Virus record (IMG/VR): IMGVR_UViG_3300036985_003666
Span: 1-22,451 of that record
Strand: one strand, 5' to 3'
DNA: 22,451 bases
DNA from: a virus
Below the pieces are notes generated by a model. The model saw only the letters and a program-made list of their open reading frames with translations, was not told the DNA's origin and made no database searches. Shown here piece by piece: positions 1 through 7,807 of this stretch (positions are counted from its first letter, which is position 1; each line of letters opens with the position of its first letter). A program made the translations under genes and the position numbers.

Positions 1-2580
1 GCGTACCAGGGGAATCGTCCCAGGGACGTAGGCGCCGGCCACCTTCTGCTCGAGTATAGAGGTGAATGGAAGCCGACCCAGGCTGTTGATCTTTACCTGG
101 AAGGGACCCGAGTTGAAGCTCGAGAAAGTCAGACGGTGGATGACTGGGATATTCCTGGTGTCACTCTTTTTGTCCTTGTTCCGCAGGTAGAAGGCGGGCA
201 TAGTGGCCTCGGCCAGGAACCGAATGCCAATGGCATAGGGCACCGTGCTGACGTTGCCTGGGATACGAAGGTGCCACTTCCGGCCAACGGGATTGGCAGG
301 GGTGTTGATGAGGGGTCCGGTAAACGTTACGCCAGGATCAACAGCCCCCACGGTGACGCATTCCCAGGTCTGACCCTGGAAGTCCGCCAAGTAATCAGGG
401 ATGCCTACCTCGGTGGTGTTGTTGGTGGAGTTATAGACCACAGGCGGATTGTAGTTGTGCATGTCTAGACGCACGTCCACCTGTTCACCCTCGAAGGTGA
501 GAGGACTGTTGGAGTTGTTGTTGTCGGCGGTGAGCTGAACCAGGCTGACACTGGCTGCATTGGTCTCCGACCGGAGCACAGCTGTCAGGACGTTACCGGA
601 GAAGTGGTGGTGCTCCACCAGGCCAGGCACGGTCCAACGGAACCAGGCAGCCTGCTGACGCTCCCCTGCGACGTCGTAGAATTTGAAGACGTGCAGCTGA
701 CCTCGTGCCCTCCGGCTGCGGAAGACGACCATGGAGGCCGAGGTGGAGGCCCTCATAGCCTGGATGTCAGGAGGCAGGTAGCTAGGGGTCACTCTGGTAA
801 TGTCGGCCACCCTTGTCCGGTTGTTCTCCCCGGTGGTAAATTGCGCTTCAAATATGGCGGTGGCTCGCGCACTTTGACTGGCAAAGGCCAGACTGGGACC
901 GATGTCAACCGGAGCAACGCGAGTAAGCAGATCATAGGCACCCACCTCGACCATTTCAGCTGTCTGGACCGTGAAGGCTTCGCCATTGGCTTCCAGGCTG
1001 TATTGTCCATTATCGGAGAAGCAGAGAAGGCCTCGCTGGTAAGGCTTCATGTGCCTGAACCTCAGCGGTCGCGTGGAGCCAGCGGAGAGGTCGATGGGAT
1101 CGGATGCTAGGACCGTGACGACGGTGGTCTGGAAGAAGTTGAAGAAGTCTCCTGCCACGCTGCAGATGATGTTGTCCTGGCTAGATAGGACTAGGCGGTT
1201 CTTGAAGAAGGAGATCCCCTCAATGGCCTTATCCTTGAAGCTCGCCCATCCATTAGATGTGAGGTCTCCGGACTGACGGTCAACCCAGTAAAGGAGAGCA
1301 AAGGGATCTACCTTGGTGGTGATGCTGGCAATGGAAGCTACGGTGAATGTATCTCCGAACTCATTGGTTACCACGTTAGATGCGGTGAAGCCATACCCAG
1401 CTCGGCTGGGTTCCACGGTTAGGATGTTTCCGTTGACGTCTGTGGTAAGGATGCGGAGACGTAGATTCTTACCTGTACCTCCCTTGGCCCAGAAGGTCTG
1501 TCCAACCAGGTAGCGGCCTCGAGTGGAACTCAGGACGGTGACGGTTGCTGCGGTTCCTGTGGTGGTGATAGACGGCACGGTAGCCAGGGCTTCTGCCAGT
1601 CCCAGGCGCCTGACGGTGAAGTTGTTATTAGCTTCTCGGATCAAGGCGTGAGGAAGGGTGTCGACGTTGAATCCGTTGAGGACTCCAGGGCCGATTGTTT
1701 CTTCCCAGGCCCCGACGCCGGTGGTGGCCCCGTTATCGGTCTTGAAGGTAACCCAGTAGTCGTCCCCGTCCGATCCCTCGTTGCTGAGGACGCGGACCCT
1801 GGCATTGTTGAGGAACTGCCTGGGTAACTCTGAGGGACTTGTAACCTTTCCTTTGGCGATGGACATAGCTGAGCCGCCAAGGCCGCCTTGTACCGTGGCA
1901 TCAAATTGAGCCCCGTCGACTCGACGCACATATAGGTATGGTCCAATCACCGTGGCAGTCAGTATGCCGCCAGCGTTGATGATCGCGGCTAGCCCATCGG
2001 TGACATCCCGAAGAGTCAGGTGGGTACTGCCGCTAGCGTGAACGGTCGTGAAGGTGTAGACGGTAGACGGCGACAAGGTAAACTCGTAGCGGCTGCTGTA
2101 GCCGATGGAGTTGATGCTGACGATCGCAAAGGGGGTGTCGGTGGGACTGGACACGCTCCCTTGGGTCACGGTGATGCTGCGGTTCACCAGAAGGGTGTAG
2201 TCCCCAACGGTGAACAGCTCTAGGTCGTCATCATCCGTATGGGCTAGGTAGGCTTGTGCTCCGGCAGAGATGGAGTTGACGGTCTGGGCTTCTCCACTTT
2301 GGGCATCCCATACCTTGAGCATGGAGGCCCCGGCGGTACGCCCAATCTGCACGATGTACTTCTCCTCGTCGTCCCGGTCGATCTCACCCCACCTGGAGGC
2401 GGTGCTGATGGCTCCAGTCAACTGAGAGATATGCTTGAAGCCCGGACGCTTGGTGAGGCCAAAAGCCGGATCAGGCAAGTAGTTGTCACAGGTGACGAAG
2501 GTCCCCTCCAGCTTGATAGCATCAGGCTGCTGGGAGACGCCTCCAATCAGGTTGTCGATCTTCTGGGAAACAGCGGGCAT
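1..2580 (-). CDS. Tail tubular protein B / nozzle (T7 gp12-like), C-terminus beyond window
   Basis: An open frame of 860 codons from ATG 2580 to the left edge with no stop; I checked the frame through every line. T7 gp12 is 794 aa, so this protein is already longer. The N-terminus (IDNLIGGVSQQPD, then LPDPAFGLTKRPGF) matches the T7 pattern IKNLKGGISQQPD ... LQKRPP. The segment IDRDDEEKYIVQIG ... LKVWD followed by LELFTVGDYTLLVNR also fits (T7 MVTVADYTFIVNRN). The remainder is beta-rich, as expected for the nozzle that opens the tail at the host surface. The frame is still open at position 1. Confidence 0.93.
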   Translation of the reverse strand, partial: MPAVSQKIDNLIGGVSQQPDAIKLEGTFVTCDNYLPDPAFGLTKRPGFKHISQLTGAISTASRWGEIDRDDEEKYIVQIGRTAGASMLKVWDAQSGEAQTVNSISAGAQAYLAHTDDDDLELFTVGDYTLLVNRSITVTQGSVSSPTDTPFAIVSINSIGYSSRYEFTLSPSTVYTFTTVHASGSTHLTLRDVTDGLAAIINAGGILTATVIGPYLYVRRVDGAQFDATVQGGLGGSAMSIAKGKVTSPSELPRQFLNNARVRVLSNEGSDGDDYWVTFKTDNGATTGVGAWEETIGPGVLNGFNVDTLPHALIREANNNFTVRRLGLAEALATVPSITTTGTAATVTVLSSTRGRYLVGQTFWAKGGTGKNLRLRILTTDVNGNILTVEPSRAGYGFTASNVVTNEFGDTFTVASIASITTKVDPFALLYWVDRQSGDLTSNGWASFKDKAIEGISFFKNRLVLSSQDNIICSVAGDFFNFFQTTVVTVLASDPIDLSAGSTRPLRFRHMKPYQRGLLCFSDNGQYSLEANGEAFTVQTAEMVEVGAYDLLTRVAPVDIGPSLAFASQSARATAIFEAQFTTGENNRTRVADITRVTPSYLPPDIQAMRASTSASMVVFRSRRARGQLHVFKFYDVAGERQQAAWFRWTVPGLVEHHHFSGNVLTAVLRSETNAASVSLVQLTADNNNSNSPLTFEGEQVDVRLDMHNYNPPVVYNSTNNTTEVGIPDYLADFQGQTWECVTVGAVDPGVTFTGPLINTPANPVGRKWHLRIPGNVSTVPYAIGIRFLAEATMPAFYLRNKDKKSDTRNIPVIHRLTFSSFNSGPFQVKINSLGRLPFTSILEQKVAGAYVPGTIPLVR

Positions 2581-2582
2581 GA

Positions 2583-3188
2583 CTACCTGGCAATAATGGA
2601 AAGCGCGGTCTGAGTTGGGGACTGGAAGTACTTACCCTTGTCTCCCTGGACCAGTGCATTGAACCTCCCAGTGGTGCAATCATAGGCGAGGCAGGCAGCA
2701 CGAAGCAACGCCTCATCCTGCATATTGAAGGCCACCAGGGTCTCTGATCCAAGGGCACGGCCGGCGAAGACCCTGCAGGCCCGCTGGACGATGTAGTTCT
2801 GGAAGACGGCGGGGATGTCCTCGAAGTCGGCATCCCAGACAATGTCGAGGCTGACGGACGTGTTGACCCCCCAGTTGAAGCTATGGCTAAGGGTGTCGTA
2901 GAGCTTTCCGTTTCTCTGGATAGCACGGAACCGGAAATTGCAGTCCTCCTGGTTCACGCTCATGTTGAGGATGCCAGGGGGAATGATCAGCTCGCCGTTG
3001 CCGTTAGCCAGGAGGGTGTAGCCCTTTTCGGAGTTGAAGTTCCAGCCCTCACCAAGGACCTCCGAGCGTACGGTGTCCAGGATAAGGGTGGACGTAGCAA
3101 TCTCTGGGTTGGCCATATCGAGGCCGGTGATTGGCGCCTGACCAATGGAGGTCAGCATCGAGTTGACTGCTTGAAGCTGTGAAGTCAA
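2583..3188 (-). CDS. Tail tubular protein A (T7 gp11-like)
   Basis: 201 aa (T7 gp11 is 196). It forms the ring that joins the portal to the tail nozzle. Conserved pattern along the length: AVNSMLTSIGQAPITGLD at the N-terminus (T7 AVNDILASIGEPPVSTLE), then GWNFNSEKGYTLL, RNGKLYDTLSHSF, DFEDIPAVFQNYIVQRACRVFAGR (T7 [24 protein letters not shown]) and a helical C-terminus. The start is TTG at 3188, overlapping the HNH TGA as TTGA. There is no in-frame ATG until residue 11, which would cut into the conserved block. TAG is followed 2 bp later by the gp12-like ATG. Confidence 0.94.
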   Translation of the reverse strand: MTSQLQAVNSMLTSIGQAPITGLDMANPEIATSTLILDTVRSEVLGEGWNFNSEKGYTLLANGNGELIIPPGILNMSVNQEDCNFRFRAIQRNGKLYDTLSHSFNWGVNTSVSLDIVWDADFEDIPAVFQNYIVQRACRVFAGRALGSETLVAFNMQDEALLRAACLAYDCTTGRFNALVQGDKGKYFQSPTQTALSIIAR

Positions 3189-3640
3189 TGTCTTAAGTGC
3201 GGGGGATCAAGGAGGTAGTCGATGGCGCGGGCGAGGAGAAGGGGATCGTCCTTCAGGTTGCCGATGCCTATATTGCAGTGACCACAAAGCAGACCACGGA
3301 CTTTACCGGTGTCATGACAGTGGTCGATGTGGAACATTCCGTTTCTCTTGGGATCCGATGTCCCGCAGATGGCACAGCAGCCACCCTGTTTCTCGAGCTG
3401 CTGCTCATAGTTGGTAATGTCCCAGCCATACTTCCGTTTGTAGCTTTCCGCCCGCTTGACTTGCGCCAGGTTGGCTTGGAACTCGAGGCAGGGGTTGGTG
3501 TACTTCTTCTTGGATGAAGCTCTGGCAGCTGCTCTAGCGCACTCCTTGCATTGGCTCTGAAGGCCATCCCTGGTCTGAGAGTGGCGATTGAAGTCTTCAG
3601 GAGTCTTGATCTCGAGGCACTTGGAGCATGTCTTCATCAT
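3185..3640 (-). CDS. HNH endonuclease, Endonuclease VII-like, between capsid and tail genes
   Basis: 151 aa. An N-terminal zinc knuckle (C5, C8, C31, C34) and a Lys/Arg-rich linker lead to an Endonuclease VII fold. This fold has CCAICG (C89, C92), HIDHCH (104-109) with the catalytic D106-H107, and CGHCN (C119, C122, N123). Architecture and length match the HNH protein at 12511-12945, so the two are probably members of one mobile family. The gene lies between the capsid terminator and tail tubular protein A, where T7 has nothing comparable; a free-standing homing endonuclease is the likeliest reading. The start is ATG at 3640 (a second ATG follows directly). Its TGA overlaps the TTG of the tail gene. 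Confidence 0.88.
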   Translation of the reverse strand: MMKTCSKCLEIKTPEDFNRHSQTRDGLQSQCKECARAAARASSKKKYTNPCLEFQANLAQVKRAESYKRKYGWDITNYEQQLEKQGGCCAICGTSDPKRNGMFHIDHCHDTGKVRGLLCGHCNIGIGNLKDDPLLLARAIDYLLDPPHLRH

Positions 3641-3654
3641 GGGAGGTTATTCAA

Positions 3655-3685
3655 GAAAAAGGACCCAGGCTTGAATAAGCCCAGG
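3655..3685 (-). terminator. Rho-independent terminator after the major capsid gene
   Basis: On the minus strand a 9-bp stem (CCTGGGCTT with AAGCCTGGG, including two G-U pairs) closes a 4-nt ATTC loop at 3664-3685 and is followed within 3 nt by five T residues (3660-3656). It lies about 32 bp after the capsid stop, the same place as the T7 T-phi terminator after gene 10, and just before the HNH gene. Confidence 0.75.
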
Positions 3686-3716
3686 CCTTATTAAAGGTCA
3701 GGTGGATATACCTAAC

Positions 3717-4733
3717 TCACGCAAGATTCTGGAACTCGCCTGCAACGGAAACACGGACTGGGCCGGCTCCGAGTGCAAGTTTTCCGACAATGACGTCCCC
3801 CTGATATATCACCTTCGTATCTGCACCGGTGGTTTCGACACTTGGGCCGATTCCAGTTAGAACGGCAGCAGCATCCCGATGATAGATCAGGCCGCAGCTG
3901 TTGTTGAAGGTGGCGGGAGCGCCGTAGTTGTTGCGCTCACCGTAGGTGCCAGAGCCGCCCGTGACGACCGCCTCGATGGCGGTGCCGGTGGGGGAGCCGT
4001 AGCGACCCAGGAAGGGCACGTTGTTGGAACGGCGGATCTTGATGCCGGCGATCTCATAGAGACCTTCGCCGCTGTTCAGGTTACCCTGGGTGCCACCGAA
4101 ATCCCGGTTGAGGATGTTGGTGTCGACCTGGGAGACCAGGGCGTAATACTGACGAGGAGCCAGCACAGCGAAGCGGCCGTCCTTAGGAGCGGCAACTTCG
4201 TCCAGACGAGCGGCAGCTTCAAAGAAGCCGTCCACCAGAGCCTGGGCATTGTACTCTTGGTTGGCACCGATGTTGATCCGGAAGCCGCCAGGGTCGCCGG
4301 TAACAGGGGCGGACAGGGAGGCAGCACGGCTTAGGGTACGAGCAACACGACGGTCGTAGTGCTCAGCTAGAGCCTGACCGATCTGACGGCTGATGGGGCC
4401 ACGGATGTCGTACTGAGAGATCACCTCGTCGAGCTTGTAGACGAAGGCGCTGGCAATCAGCAGGTCGTCCAGCTCAACGGTGGTCTCAGCGGACGGGGGG
4501 TTGCCCGAGCCGAGGATAGCTGTACCAGGGGTGTGGTAAGCAGCGGAGATCCGGCCAGTGTGAATGAACTGGTGGGAGCGGCCACCGGAGATCGACTTGT
4601 TCAGGACGGTGTCCTTGAAGATCGTCGCGTTACGGAAGGCCTCGTACACCTCACCACTGAAGAGCTTCAGGAAGAGGGCGCGTTGGTCGCCGGCGCCATT
4701 GACGCGGCCGGGTTGGGTTACGGTAAAAGTCAC
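3717..4733 (-). CDS. Major capsid protein (T7 gp10-like)
   Basis: 338 aa (T7 gp10A is 345). It forms the icosahedral shell on the HK97 fold. The N-terminal segment (QPGRVNGAGDQRALFLKLFSGEVYEAF) and the blocks GRSHQFIHTGRISAAYHTPGT (about 50-70), DFGGTQGNLNSG and IAGIKIRRSNNVPFLG are typical of T7-like and cyanopodovirus capsid proteins. The reading frame has an in-frame TGA upstream and no ATG before the conserved N-terminus, so the start is GTG at 4733. No Shine-Dalgarno sequence precedes it, which is odd for the most abundant virion protein. A terminator follows. I see no slippery site suggesting a T7-style 10B frameshift product. Confidence 0.95.
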   Translation of the reverse strand: MTFTVTQPGRVNGAGDQRALFLKLFSGEVYEAFRNATIFKDTVLNKSISGGRSHQFIHTGRISAAYHTPGTAILGSGNPPSAETTVELDDLLIASAFVYKLDEVISQYDIRGPISRQIGQALAEHYDRRVARTLSRAASLSAPVTGDPGGFRINIGANQEYNAQALVDGFFEAAARLDEVAAPKDGRFAVLAPRQYYALVSQVDTNILNRDFGGTQGNLNSGEGLYEIAGIKIRRSNNVPFLGRYGSPTGTAIEAVVTGGSGTYGERNNYGAPATFNNSCGLIYHRDAAAVLTGIGPSVETTGADTKVIYQGDVIVGKLALGAGPVRVSVAGEFQNLA

Positions 4734-4916
4734 AGGATTGAAGTCGAAGGGATGTGAACCGATCGACTGAGCTCAGTCAAATAGAAATGAAGCAAAGATT
4801 AACGGGTATGGATTATCCTCCGCAGAGGGTCCAACCGAACGTTCGGCTGTTAATGGGAGCCACCCAATACCAGCCCCGGGAGTCGAACCCGGGGTGCTCC
4901 AACTGGCGTTATGAAC
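4734..4916 (-). promoter_or_regulatory. Inverted-repeat-rich leader in front of the major capsid gene
   Basis: This is the largest non-coding stretch of the window (183 bp) and corresponds in position to the region before T7 gene 10, which carries a strong late promoter and an RNA processing site. It contains the tRNA-T-arm-like hairpin (4870-4906), a 12-bp perfect palindrome CCGAACGTTCGG (4835-4846), a small CCTC/GAGG stem (4817-4828) and a 14-bp perfect palindrome GACTGAGCTCAGTC (4765-4778) within an otherwise A+T-richer segment. I cannot name the promoter: a TTGACT next to the 14-bp palindrome has no convincing -10 partner, and the phage polymerase consensus is unknown here. Confidence 0.55.
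4870..4906 (-). other. tRNA T-arm-like hairpin
   Basis: On the minus strand a perfect 7-bp stem (CCCCGGG with CCCGGGG) encloses the loop TTCGACT, giving the T-arm consensus G-TTC-G-A-C-T-C. An outer CCAG/CTGG pairing flanks it, and with G-U pairs the outer part can reach seven bases (GCCAGTT with GGCTGGT) followed by A, like an acceptor stem. Only 8 nt lie between that 5' strand and the T-stem, so D and anticodon arms are absent and this is not a complete tRNA. It starts 10 bp after the scaffold stop. It could be a tRNA remnant, an attachment-site core derived from a tRNA 3' end, or a structural mimic. Confidence 0.6.
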
Positions 4917-5759
4917 TTAGAGGAGTTCGCCGGAGACCGCAAGGCGGTTCTCGACGTCGATGCGGAAGGCAGGATCCTGGGCGTACAGAGGATTGGAGAG
5001 GTCGCGCCGGAGCTCGGCCTCGGAGCGATACCCCTTGACGCCTGGGTTCTTGGCCCGTCCACCGGATACCTGCTCCCCGTCGAAGCCCACGGCCGCCTTG
5101 TAGCGTTGCGTGAGGGCCTCCACGGCGAACTGAGTGGCCGCCTTGTTGCCTGAGGTGATTACCTGGTCGTAGGATGCCCGGTCCTCAGGGGATAGGTTCT
5201 CGGCCGCCCACTGCAGGGCCTGGTTGTAGGCCTCCTGGCCGCCTACTGCGGTGACGATCTCCGAGGCCTCAGCATCAGAGATAGGGGATACAAGGGGGGT
5301 CTGAGCCTGAAGCTCTTGCCATGCCTTGATCAGGTCAGCACTGGGCAGCTCCGAGAGCTTGGAGATGGTCGCCTCGTCCAGTTTGCCGTCGTTCTTGTAG
5401 AACTCCTCAGAGGCCTCCTTGAGGGCCGTGACGACCTCTGATTCCTCCTCTGCGGGTACTTCTTCAGTGGACTCCTCGGAGGCACCTTCAGGGGCATCCT
5501 CCGTGGACTCACCGTTCTTGGCCTGTTCGGCTTTGTAGGCTATCTCCTTCTGCAGCAGGTTGTAGACCTCGGCGGCCGTCTTGCCCTGGTACTTCTCCGG
5601 GAGCTGGCCGACCTCTGCTTCCTGAGCCTGACGGGCCCGGGTGAAGACGGCTTCCTCCTGTCGAGCCTCCTCTTCCGCAAGGCGGGTGCCTACCTCAAAA
5701 GCTTGCTGCTCCTGGGCGACCCGCATGGAGGCGTCGATCTCGTCGTTGATGACAGTCAT
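4917..5759 (-). CDS. Capsid assembly scaffolding protein (T7 gp9-like)
   Basis: 280 aa (T7 gp9 is 307). It drives procapsid assembly and leaves before DNA packaging. Identification rests on position between portal and major capsid genes, a very acidic, glutamate-rich and largely helical sequence (a run of Glu-rich residues around 83-105), and a C-terminal segment (241-280, with GYRSEAELRRDLSNPLY and DPAFRIDVENRL). That segment resembles the conserved scaffold C-terminus that contacts the capsid protein. ATG at 5759 is coupled to the preceding stop. TAA at 4917 is followed by the 183-bp gap before the capsid gene. Confidence 0.92.
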   Translation of the reverse strand: MTVINDEIDASMRVAQEQQAFEVGTRLAEEEARQEEAVFTRARQAQEAEVGQLPEKYQGKTAAEVYNLLQKEIAYKAEQAKNGESTEDAPEGASEESTEEVPAEEESEVVTALKEASEEFYKNDGKLDEATISKLSELPSADLIKAWQELQAQTPLVSPISDAEASEIVTAVGGQEAYNQALQWAAENLSPEDRASYDQVITSGNKAATQFAVEALTQRYKAAVGFDGEQVSGGRAKNPGVKGYRSEAELRRDLSNPLYAQDPAFRIDVENRLAVSGELL

Positions 5760-6028
5760 GAATCAGTGGTTTCGGGGGATGCGACGATCAGTTTGATCTG
5801 GTTGAGGCCAGGCGTCTTTACCAGGGACTTGGCCCCGATGAGAGGCTTGGCCACCCGGTTCTTCACGGCCTTGTTGCTGATCATTGGGCGTGTAGTGGAT
5901 CGAATGGTCAGTTCGACGTCTTGGGGTTCAGGCTCCGGCGGGAGCTCCAGGCTGGCCGCCGTCTGTAGGACCAGCGGCGGTGGCTGCTTGGGGCTGGCCG
6001 ATGGCTTGCGCGAGGTTCGGGTTGACAC
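5756..6028 (-). CDS. Small protein between portal and scaffold, start uncertain
   Basis: The stop TGA overlaps the scaffold ATG (ATGA at 5759-5756), which argues that the frame is translated. The C-terminal 50 residues are basic and look like a real fold (LTIRSTTRPMISNKAVKNRV and following). The start is unclear: GTG at 6028 gives 90 aa but overlaps the portal gene by about 100 bp with a Pro/Ser-rich, shadow-like N-terminus; ATG at 5884 gives 42 aa with no overlap. Neither has a ribosome binding site. No family is recognised. Confidence 0.45.
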   Translation of the reverse strand: MSTRTSRKPSASPKQPPPLVLQTAASLELPPEPEPQDVELTIRSTTRPMISNKAVKNRVAKPLIGAKSLVKTPGLNQIKLIVASPETTDS

Positions 6029-7586
6029 TTGGATCCATTAGGGGGGCTTTGGCCAGCTGACCTGCCTGCGAGAGGAGGGACTGCTGGGTCTGATTCTGCA
6101 CGGCTTCCTGCTTGGCCTGCTCCTGTACTTCTGGGGTAATGAGTAGCTCCAGGGGGTCGATGCCTTCTGAGGCGAATAGCCGCTTCAAGAACTCGTCGGC
6201 GTTGACCTTCTGGACGAAGATCTCGGGACCGAGTACCTGCTGGATCGTGGTGGCGACCCGTAGAAGGGCCTCCCGATCCTGGCCACGGCCGACGCCATCT
6301 AGGCCGGCTACCACGGTGGGAAGCACGAGACCCTTGGGTAGCTTAGGCAGTTGGCCCTTGCGCTGCAGGACGGAGAGGCGGCGCTTCAGGAAGGGAGCCA
6401 CGACCTCGGTGGTTAGGGTTCCCAGTATGCCACCGAGTTGTTCCATCACCTCCTGCTGGACGGCGCGGACTTCTTCCGCAGTTGTGCGTTCTGACTGGCG
6501 AACGGACAGGATCAGGAAGGCTTCGGATAGGCTCTTGGTCAGGGCCTGGATCATCTGATAGGCCGTGGCGAAGTCAGCCTGCTTGCCAAGCTGGACGGCT
6601 ACCAGGTCTTCAGGTCGTCCCACCAGGATGTCGCCGTTGTCGGCCTCGGCAAACTCCTTAGGCTTGGAGATGGCTCCAGGATTCAGGAGGTAGCGGATCT
6701 TGGCGGCTTCGGCTGAACCTTCCACCAAAGTCTGGGTTAAGCCCTCGAGACTCTTCAGGTCTCCGATGAACTCCTCCACTCGACCACGGCCGTAGTTCTC
6801 ACCGTCGACAATGTTGAAGCGGCAGGGGAGCCACGCAGGAGCATCTATAGGACACTGGCCCGCAGAGTTGGGGAGCTTTATCCCCTCAACCTCCTGATGC
6901 CAACGCCACTGACCCTCTATTACCTTGGCCCAGGTGTAGACCAGGACCTCATCCTCTTCTAGGGTGATGGAAGGAACCGCCGAGGGACCATCAGCATCCT
7001 TCTGGACGCTATTGGTGTTTTCCTTTTGGCGCCGGTAAAACTCCTTGGGCAGGGTCTCCTTATCTACACCCTCGACGGTGACGATCTCCACCGGGCGGCT
7101 GTTGCCGTCGCGGACGCAGACGAAGCGATCGAATGGGTAGAACTTGAGACCATCCTTATGGTCGAACAGAAGGCCGTTGCCAGTAGCCACGGCATGACGC
7201 ACGGCCTGGGTCAGGGTGACCCGGTCCATGCCACCGGTGATGCTCTGGTTGACGATGCGCTCCATCTTGGCGAGGCTTTGGTCGACCTCGGAGCGGATCT
7301 TGGAGTTAAGCTCGGGGTTGGCAACGAACTCACCATCCGATACCTGCAGCTTGAAGAAGCTCGTGTTCACGGGAAACAGAGCCATCATCAGCTTCGAGGC
7401 CATGACGTTGACGCCTCGGGCACCCATGGATTGCCAGGGGGTCCGCAGCGAGGAGCCAGCACTGTGGCCGGAAGGAGACAGCAGATAGGGGAGGGAGAGA
7501 CTGGTAGCGTAGCGGGCCGCGTCCAGGAACTCGGTGCGATATGACGTCAGAAACTCGTAGCGTTCGGCTGCGGTGCGGGTCTTCAT
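5928..7586 (-). CDS. Portal protein / head-tail connector (T7 gp8-like)
   Basis: 552 aa (T7 gp8 is 536). It forms the dodecameric ring at one capsid vertex through which DNA is packaged and ejected. The N-terminal segment (YRTEFLDAARYATSLSLPYLLS) and the following block (WQSMGARGVNVMASKLMMALFPVNTSFFKL, residues about 51-80) are characteristic of podovirus connectors. The long helical region around residues 340-395 and the QxxVMEQLGGILGTL segment also fit. The last 60 residues are Gln/Ala/Pro/Gly-rich and probably disordered. The ATG at 7586 has a GGGAG six bases upstream, one of the few good ribosome binding sites here, and also overlaps the previous stop. The 3' end may overlap the next small gene. 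Confidence 0.95.
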   Translation of the reverse strand: MKTRTAAERYEFLTSYRTEFLDAARYATSLSLPYLLSPSGHSAGSSLRTPWQSMGARGVNVMASKLMMALFPVNTSFFKLQVSDGEFVANPELNSKIRSEVDQSLAKMERIVNQSITGGMDRVTLTQAVRHAVATGNGLLFDHKDGLKFYPFDRFVCVRDGNSRPVEIVTVEGVDKETLPKEFYRRQKENTNSVQKDADGPSAVPSITLEEDEVLVYTWAKVIEGQWRWHQEVEGIKLPNSAGQCPIDAPAWLPCRFNIVDGENYGRGRVEEFIGDLKSLEGLTQTLVEGSAEAAKIRYLLNPGAISKPKEFAEADNGDILVGRPEDLVAVQLGKQADFATAYQMIQALTKSLSEAFLILSVRQSERTTAEEVRAVQQEVMEQLGGILGTLTTEVVAPFLKRRLSVLQRKGQLPKLPKGLVLPTVVAGLDGVGRGQDREALLRVATTIQQVLGPEIFVQKVNADEFLKRLFASEGIDPLELLITPEVQEQAKQEAVQNQTQQSLLSQAGQLAKAPLMDPSVNPNLAQAIGQPQAATAAGPTDGGQPGAPAGA

Positions 7587-7804
7587 GGCTTACTCCCAGC
7601 TAGAGGGATCAGAAGCCCAGCAGGGCCTTTGGATGCACGACGAGGGGCCGTCCGTTGGGCTTCAGTTTTGCGGATGATGCCAGCACCCGTGGGTGAAGCA
7701 GCCATCCAAACAGGAAGCCCCGGGGCTGCCGGGGCGGGTTCAGGAAGAACCGGGGGTGGTAGGGGAGCAGCCGGAGGCGGCGGTTTTGGCTTAGAAAGAC
7801 ACAT
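7583..7804 (-). CDS. Small proline-rich virion-assembly protein, T7 gp7.3-like in position
   Basis: 73 aa, ATG 7804. It starts MCLSKPKPPPP and has an N-terminal half made mostly of Pro and Ala, then a basic segment (RKTEAQRTAPRRASKG) and the end GPAGLLIPLAGSKP. Small proteins ending in a basic stretch plus a Gly-Leu-x-Ile-Pro-Leu-like motif are frequent directly upstream of the portal gene in T7-like phages; T7 gp7.3 is a virion protein needed for tail assembly. The match is by position and C-terminal pattern, not overall similarity. The TGA overlaps the portal ATG (ATGA). Confidence 0.7.
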   Translation of the reverse strand: MCLSKPKPPPPAAPLPPPVLPEPAPAAPGLPVWMAASPTGAGIIRKTEAQRTAPRRASKGPAGLLIPLAGSKP

Positions 7805-7807
7805 TAG

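Noticed and set aside
2522-2926. Open frame of 134 codons on the minus strand overlapping tail tubular protein A
   Set aside because: It overlaps a clear gp11-like gene and the gp12-like start in another frame, and its product is Ser/Arg/Pro-rich with no domain.
3717-3760. Programmed frameshift producing a longer capsid form, as in T7 10B
   Set aside because: No slippery heptamer is visible near the stop, and the terminator lies within 35 bp, leaving little room for an extension.
4745-4782. Sigma-70-type promoter with TTGACT as the -35 box
   Set aside because: At 17-bp spacing the -10 candidate matches only three of six consensus positions, and the hexamer overlaps a palindrome by chance sharing of bases.
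4850-4940. A complete tRNA gene at the T-arm-like hairpin
   Set aside because: No D arm or anticodon arm with pairing stems can be placed. A CAT triplet in the nearby TTCATAA resembles a methionine anticodon loop, but its flanking bases do not pair.
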